From positions 1 through 7,483 of the forward strand of contig JAJZFF010000163.1 in assembly GCA_021805485.1 (NCBI GenBank): a stretch of 7,483 nucleotides of DNA. Direction: 5' to 3'. The notes beneath the pieces were generated by a model that was given only the letters and a program-made list of their open reading frames with translations, had not been told where the DNA came from and ran no database searches. A program made the translations under genes and the position numbers. Source of the stretch: Pseudomonadota bacterium (GTDB taxonomy: Bacteria; Pseudomonadota; Alphaproteobacteria; Acetobacterales; Acetobacteraceae). Positions 4,653 to 7,483 of this stretch are shown here, piece by piece. Position 1 is the stretch's first letter; each line of letters opens with the position of its first letter.

Positions 4653-7483
4653 TCAGCCGCGCAGCCGGCGGAGCCCCCGCACGGCGACGATCAGGGCGGC
4701 GAGATCGGGCATCAGCGCCACATCATGCGCGAGCGCGATGGCGCTCTCGGCCGGGCGACCCAACGCGAAACGCAGCGCCGCCGGATCGCCGCCGCCGTCG
4801 AGCGCCGCTTCCACCAGGGCGCCCTGGATTTCGTTCAGCTCGTCCGCCAGCGCGGCGACGGCCCGCGTCGTCCAGCCGCCCGCGGTCGGAACGGCGCCAA
4901 GGGCCGCGCGCAACGGGTTCAGCGCGAACACCTCGCCGGCATCCGTCCAGACCGCGCGGACCATTTCGATCGCCCGGTCGTGCCGGGCCGCGAGCCGCAC
5001 CACGATCGGCGCCACCATCAGCTCCGGCAGCGCCACCGTGAAGGTCGCGAGCGGCAGCGGAACGCCATGCGCGGTCAGGGCTTGCACGTCCTCGGACTCC
5101 TCAAGCCGGGCACAGGCCGAGGCGGCCAGATCCGCGAGGCCGAAGCGCAGAGCCTCGACCTCGTCGCCGATCGGCCCCAGAGGCGGGCCGGCCAGCAGGG
5201 TGCGCGCGGCGGCTTCCTGCAGGCGGCGCAGGGCGAAAAGCATCCCGAGGCGCTGCGCCGCCGGCACCGCCATGCCCAGCGCCTCGATCTCACGGTAGCG
5301 GGACGGCAGGTCGAACGCGGCGGAGGCGATCAGCGCCGCGCAGGCTATCGCCGGCGGTTCCTGCCCGGATTCGAGCGCGATCCGCCCGAAAGCCGCGGCC
5401 CCCATCCGGTTGATCAGCTCGTTGGTCACCGCCGTGCCGATCAGCGCACGCCGCAACCGGTGGCCGTCGATTTCCGCCCGGAACCGCTCGCGCAGCGTGT
5501 GCGGAAAGTAATCGGCCAGCAGGTGCCCGAGCGCCGGTTCGTCGACCAGCGGCGAAGCATCGATCATCGCGCCGACATGCAGCTTGGCGTGTGCCATCAG
5601 GGTGCAGAGCTCGGGCCGGGTCAGGGCTTGGCCAGAAGCCGCGCGCGCGGCCATCGCCGCCGCGTCCGGCAGGCCGGCCACTGCGCGGTCGAGCACGCCG
5701 GCTGCTTCCAGCTGGCTCATCAGCGCGTTCTGCGCCGGCAAATCGGCAGCACCGCCGAGCGCATCGAGCGAGATCGCCTGCGACTGCTGGTGATTGTCGC
5801 GCAGCACGAGCGCCGCCACCTCGTCCGTCATCGAGCCCAGCAGGTCGACGCGCTGGTGCGCCGTGAGCTTGCCGGCCTCCATCACGCTCGCCAGCAGGAT
5901 CTTGATGTTCACCTCGTGGTCGGAGGTCGAAACACCAGCGGAATTGTCGAGGGCATCGGTATTGAGCCGCACGCCGGCCTGCGCTGCCTCGATCCGTCCC
6001 GCCTGGGTGACGCCGAGATTGGCGCCCTCGCCGACGACCCGGGCGCGGATGTGTCGGCCATCGACGCGAATGGCATCGTTCGCGCGGTCGCCGGCATCGG
6101 CCTGGCTTTCCGTTCCCGCCTTCACATAGGTGCCGATCCCGCCGAAATAGAGCAGATCGACCCGCATGGTCAGGATGGCGCGCAGAACAAGCTCGGGCTC
6201 GTGCGCGCCGGCCTCGAGGCCGAGCATAGAGGCCGCCGCGGCACTCAGCGTCACCGTTTTCGCGTTGCGCGGGAACACGCCGCCGCCCTCGCTGATCAGC
6301 GCGGGGTCGTAATCCGCCCATGACGAGCGCTTCAGCCCGAACAGCCGTCGGCGTTCCTCGTAGCTCTTCGCCGGATCAGGATCGGGATCGAGGAAGATAT
6401 GGCGATGATCGAATGCGGCCAGCAGCTTCGTGTGACGGCTGACCAGCAGGCCGTTGCCGAAGACGTCGCCCGACATGTCGCCGACGCCGGCACAGGTGAA
6501 GTCCTCGCGCTGGATGTCGTGACCCAATTCGTCGAAATGCCGCGCGATGTTCACCCAGGCACCGCGCGCGGTGATGCCCATCGCCTTGTGGTCGTAGCCG
6601 ACCGAGCCGCCGGAGGCGAAGGCGTCGCCCAGCCAGAAGCCGCGCGAGACGGCGATCTCGTTGGCGATGTCGCTGAAGGTCGCGGTGCCCTTGTCGGCGG
6701 CGACGACGAGATAGGGGTCGTCGCCATCGCGCCGGACGATGCGCGGCGGGGCGACCACCGTGCCGCCCGCCAGATTGTCCGTCACATCGAGCATCGCATT
6801 GATGAGCAGCCGGTAGCAGGCGATGCCCTCGGCCATGAACGCCTCGCGATCGGCATTCGCATCGCCGGTCGGCGTCGGCGGGCGCTTGAGCACGAAGCCG
6901 CCCTTCGCCCCGACCGGCACGATGACGACGTTCTTGACCATTTGTGCCTTCATCAGGCTCAGAATTTCCGTGCGGAAATCATCCCGCCGGTCCGACCAGC
7001 GGATGCCGCCGCGCGCGATCATGCCGCCGCGCAGATGGCAGCCCTCCATCCGAGCGCCATGCACGAAAATCTCGAACATCGGCCGCGGCAGCGGCATGTC
7101 GCCGGCGCGCGCGCTGTCGATCTTGAGGGCGATCACCGGCGTTGCGGCATCGTGGAAATTGGTGCGCAGCACCGCGTCCAGCAGCCGGCGGTAGCGGCGG
7201 AGGATGCGATCTTCCTCGGGGCTGGCAACGGCATCGAGCAGGTCGCGCCAGCGCGCATCCAGTGCCGCCTCGGCCTTCGGATCGCGATTCCGGTCAGGAT
7301 CGAAGCGGATGTGGAACAGTTCGACCAGCAGCCGGGTCGCCGCCGGGTTGGCGGCAAGCGCCGCCTCCACCGCGTTCTGGCTGAACGGCGCGCGCACCTG
7401 GCGGCACCATTTGAACATGGCGCGCATCAGCCATACTTCGCGCCAGTCGAGCCCGGCGCGCAGGATCAGGCGGTTAAATCCAT
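4653..7483 (-). CDS. NAD-dependent glutamate dehydrogenase, large type, C-terminal 942 residues
   Basis: The gene encodes the large bacterial NAD-specific glutamate dehydrogenase, which deaminates L-glutamate to 2-oxoglutarate and ammonia with NAD+, usually in the catabolic direction. The frame is open past the window edge (first residues GFNRLILRAGLDW), so no start is visible. Known members are about 1,600 residues, so roughly 650 N-terminal residues (the ACT-like regulatory part) are outside. Visible in the fragment: the block ARGGIRWSDRRDDFRTE; then VKNVVIVPVGAKGGF with the catalytic-type Lys at fragment residue 193; AADKGTATFSDIAN; and GVGDMSGDVFGNG (332-344) at the start of the nucleotide-binding part. 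After that come GEGANLGVTQAGR and DNSAGVSTSDHEVNIK, and a long helical C-terminal region with LTRPELCTLMAHAKL and YFPHTLRERF. No frameshift or missing motif was seen. It converges on the acyl-CoA synthetase gene across an 18-base gap with a hairpin, so it belongs to a separate transcription unit. Confidence 0.96.
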   Translation of the reverse strand, partial: GFNRLILRAGLDWREVWLMRAMFKWCRQVRAPFSQNAVEAALAANPAATRLLVELFHIRFDPDRNRDPKAEAALDARWRDLLDAVASPEEDRILRRYRRLLDAVLRTNFHDAATPVIALKIDSARAGDMPLPRPMFEIFVHGARMEGCHLRGGMIARGGIRWSDRRDDFRTEILSLMKAQMVKNVVIVPVGAKGGFVLKRPPTPTGDANADREAFMAEGIACYRLLINAMLDVTDNLAGGTVVAPPRIVRRDGDDPYLVVAADKGTATFSDIANEIAVSRGFWLGDAFASGGSVGYDHKAMGITARGAWVNIARHFDELGHDIQREDFTCAGVGDMSGDVFGNGLLVSRHTKLLAAFDHRHIFLDPDPDPAKSYEERRRLFGLKRSSWADYDPALISEGGGVFPRNAKTVTLSAAAASMLGLEAGAHEPELVLRAILTMRVDLLYFGGIGTYVKAGTESQADAGDRANDAIRVDGRHIRARVVGEGANLGVTQAGRIEAAQAGVRLNTDALDNSAGVSTSDHEVNIKILLASVMEAGKLTAHQRVDLLGSMTDEVAALVLRDNHQQSQAISLDALGGAADLPAQNALMSQLEAAGVLDRAVAGLPDAAAMAARAASGQALTRPELCTLMAHAKLHVGAMIDASPLVDEPALGHLLADYFPHTLRERFRAEIDGHRLRRALIGTAVTNELINRMGAAAFGRIALESGQEPPAIACAALIASAAFDLPSRYREIEALGMAVPAAQRLGMLFALRRLQEAAARTLLAGPPLGPIGDEVEALRFGLADLAASACARLEESEDVQALTAHGVPLPLATFTVALPELMVAPIVVRLAARHDRAIEMVRAVWTDAGEVFALNPLRAALGAVPTAGGWTTRAVAALADELNEIQGALVEAALDGGGDPAALRFALGRPAESAIALAHDVALMPDLAALIVAVRGLRRLRG

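Noticed and set aside
4647..4662. A second short hairpin CGGCT/AGCCG just inside the end of the glutamate dehydrogenase gene
   Set aside because: The stem is only 5 bp with a 2-base gap, too short a loop to form stably, and is likely chance in G+C-rich sequence.
4725..6323. A 532-codon open frame on the plus strand opposite the glutamate dehydrogenase
   Set aside because: It is an antisense shadow: low-complexity Arg/Gly/Gln-rich translation and no domain, against an unbroken conserved dehydrogenase on the other strand.
4653..7483. Functional link between the glutamate dehydrogenase and ammonia release by the amidase
   Set aside because: The dehydrogenase is convergent, separated by a hairpin, and is a general nitrogen/carbon metabolism gene; proximity alone does not support a shared pathway.

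Overview
The window is about two-thirds G+C by eye, with strongly G/C-biased third codon positions. It reads as a chromosomal segment of a high-GC alphaproteobacterium. The main support is the large (~1,600-residue class) NAD-dependent glutamate dehydrogenase at the right end, which is common in that class. An acetic-acid-bacterium relative (Acetobacteraceae) is plausible, but that is inference only. I see no tRNA, rRNA, CRISPR array, insertion sequence or phage gene.

Layout: (1) On the minus strand, an acetamidase/formamidase-family amidohydrolase (231-1253) is followed one base later by the N-terminal 76 codons of a short-chain dehydrogenase/reductase (SDR), cut by the left edge. The junction TGACATG suggests translational coupling. 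(2) About 155 bp of divergent control region (1254-1408) contains three short perfect palindromes. (3) On the plus strand lies a probable operon: a divergent SDR (1409-2185), a second divergent SDR (2205-2915), and an AMP-forming acyl-CoA synthetase resembling medium/long-chain fatty acid-CoA ligases of the AlkK type (3000-4634). (4) A 10-bp-stem hairpin (4619-4643) overlaps the synthetase stop codon and separates it from the convergent NAD-glutamate dehydrogenase gene (4653 to the right edge, minus strand, 5' part missing).

The divergent block looks like a small catabolic module for an unidentified carboxylic acid or amide. The amidase could release a carboxylate and ammonia, the ligase could activate a carboxylate as its CoA thioester, and SDRs could process hydroxyl or keto groups. 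Neither complete SDR keeps the catalytic Tyr of the YxxxK signature: the first reads GxxxN at that place and the second FxxxK. Two adjacent SDR-fold proteins without the normal proton-relay residues, upstream of a CoA ligase, are the most unusual thing here. Their reaction cannot be read from sequence. The glutamate dehydrogenase is a separate, convergent housekeeping gene and probably not part of the module.
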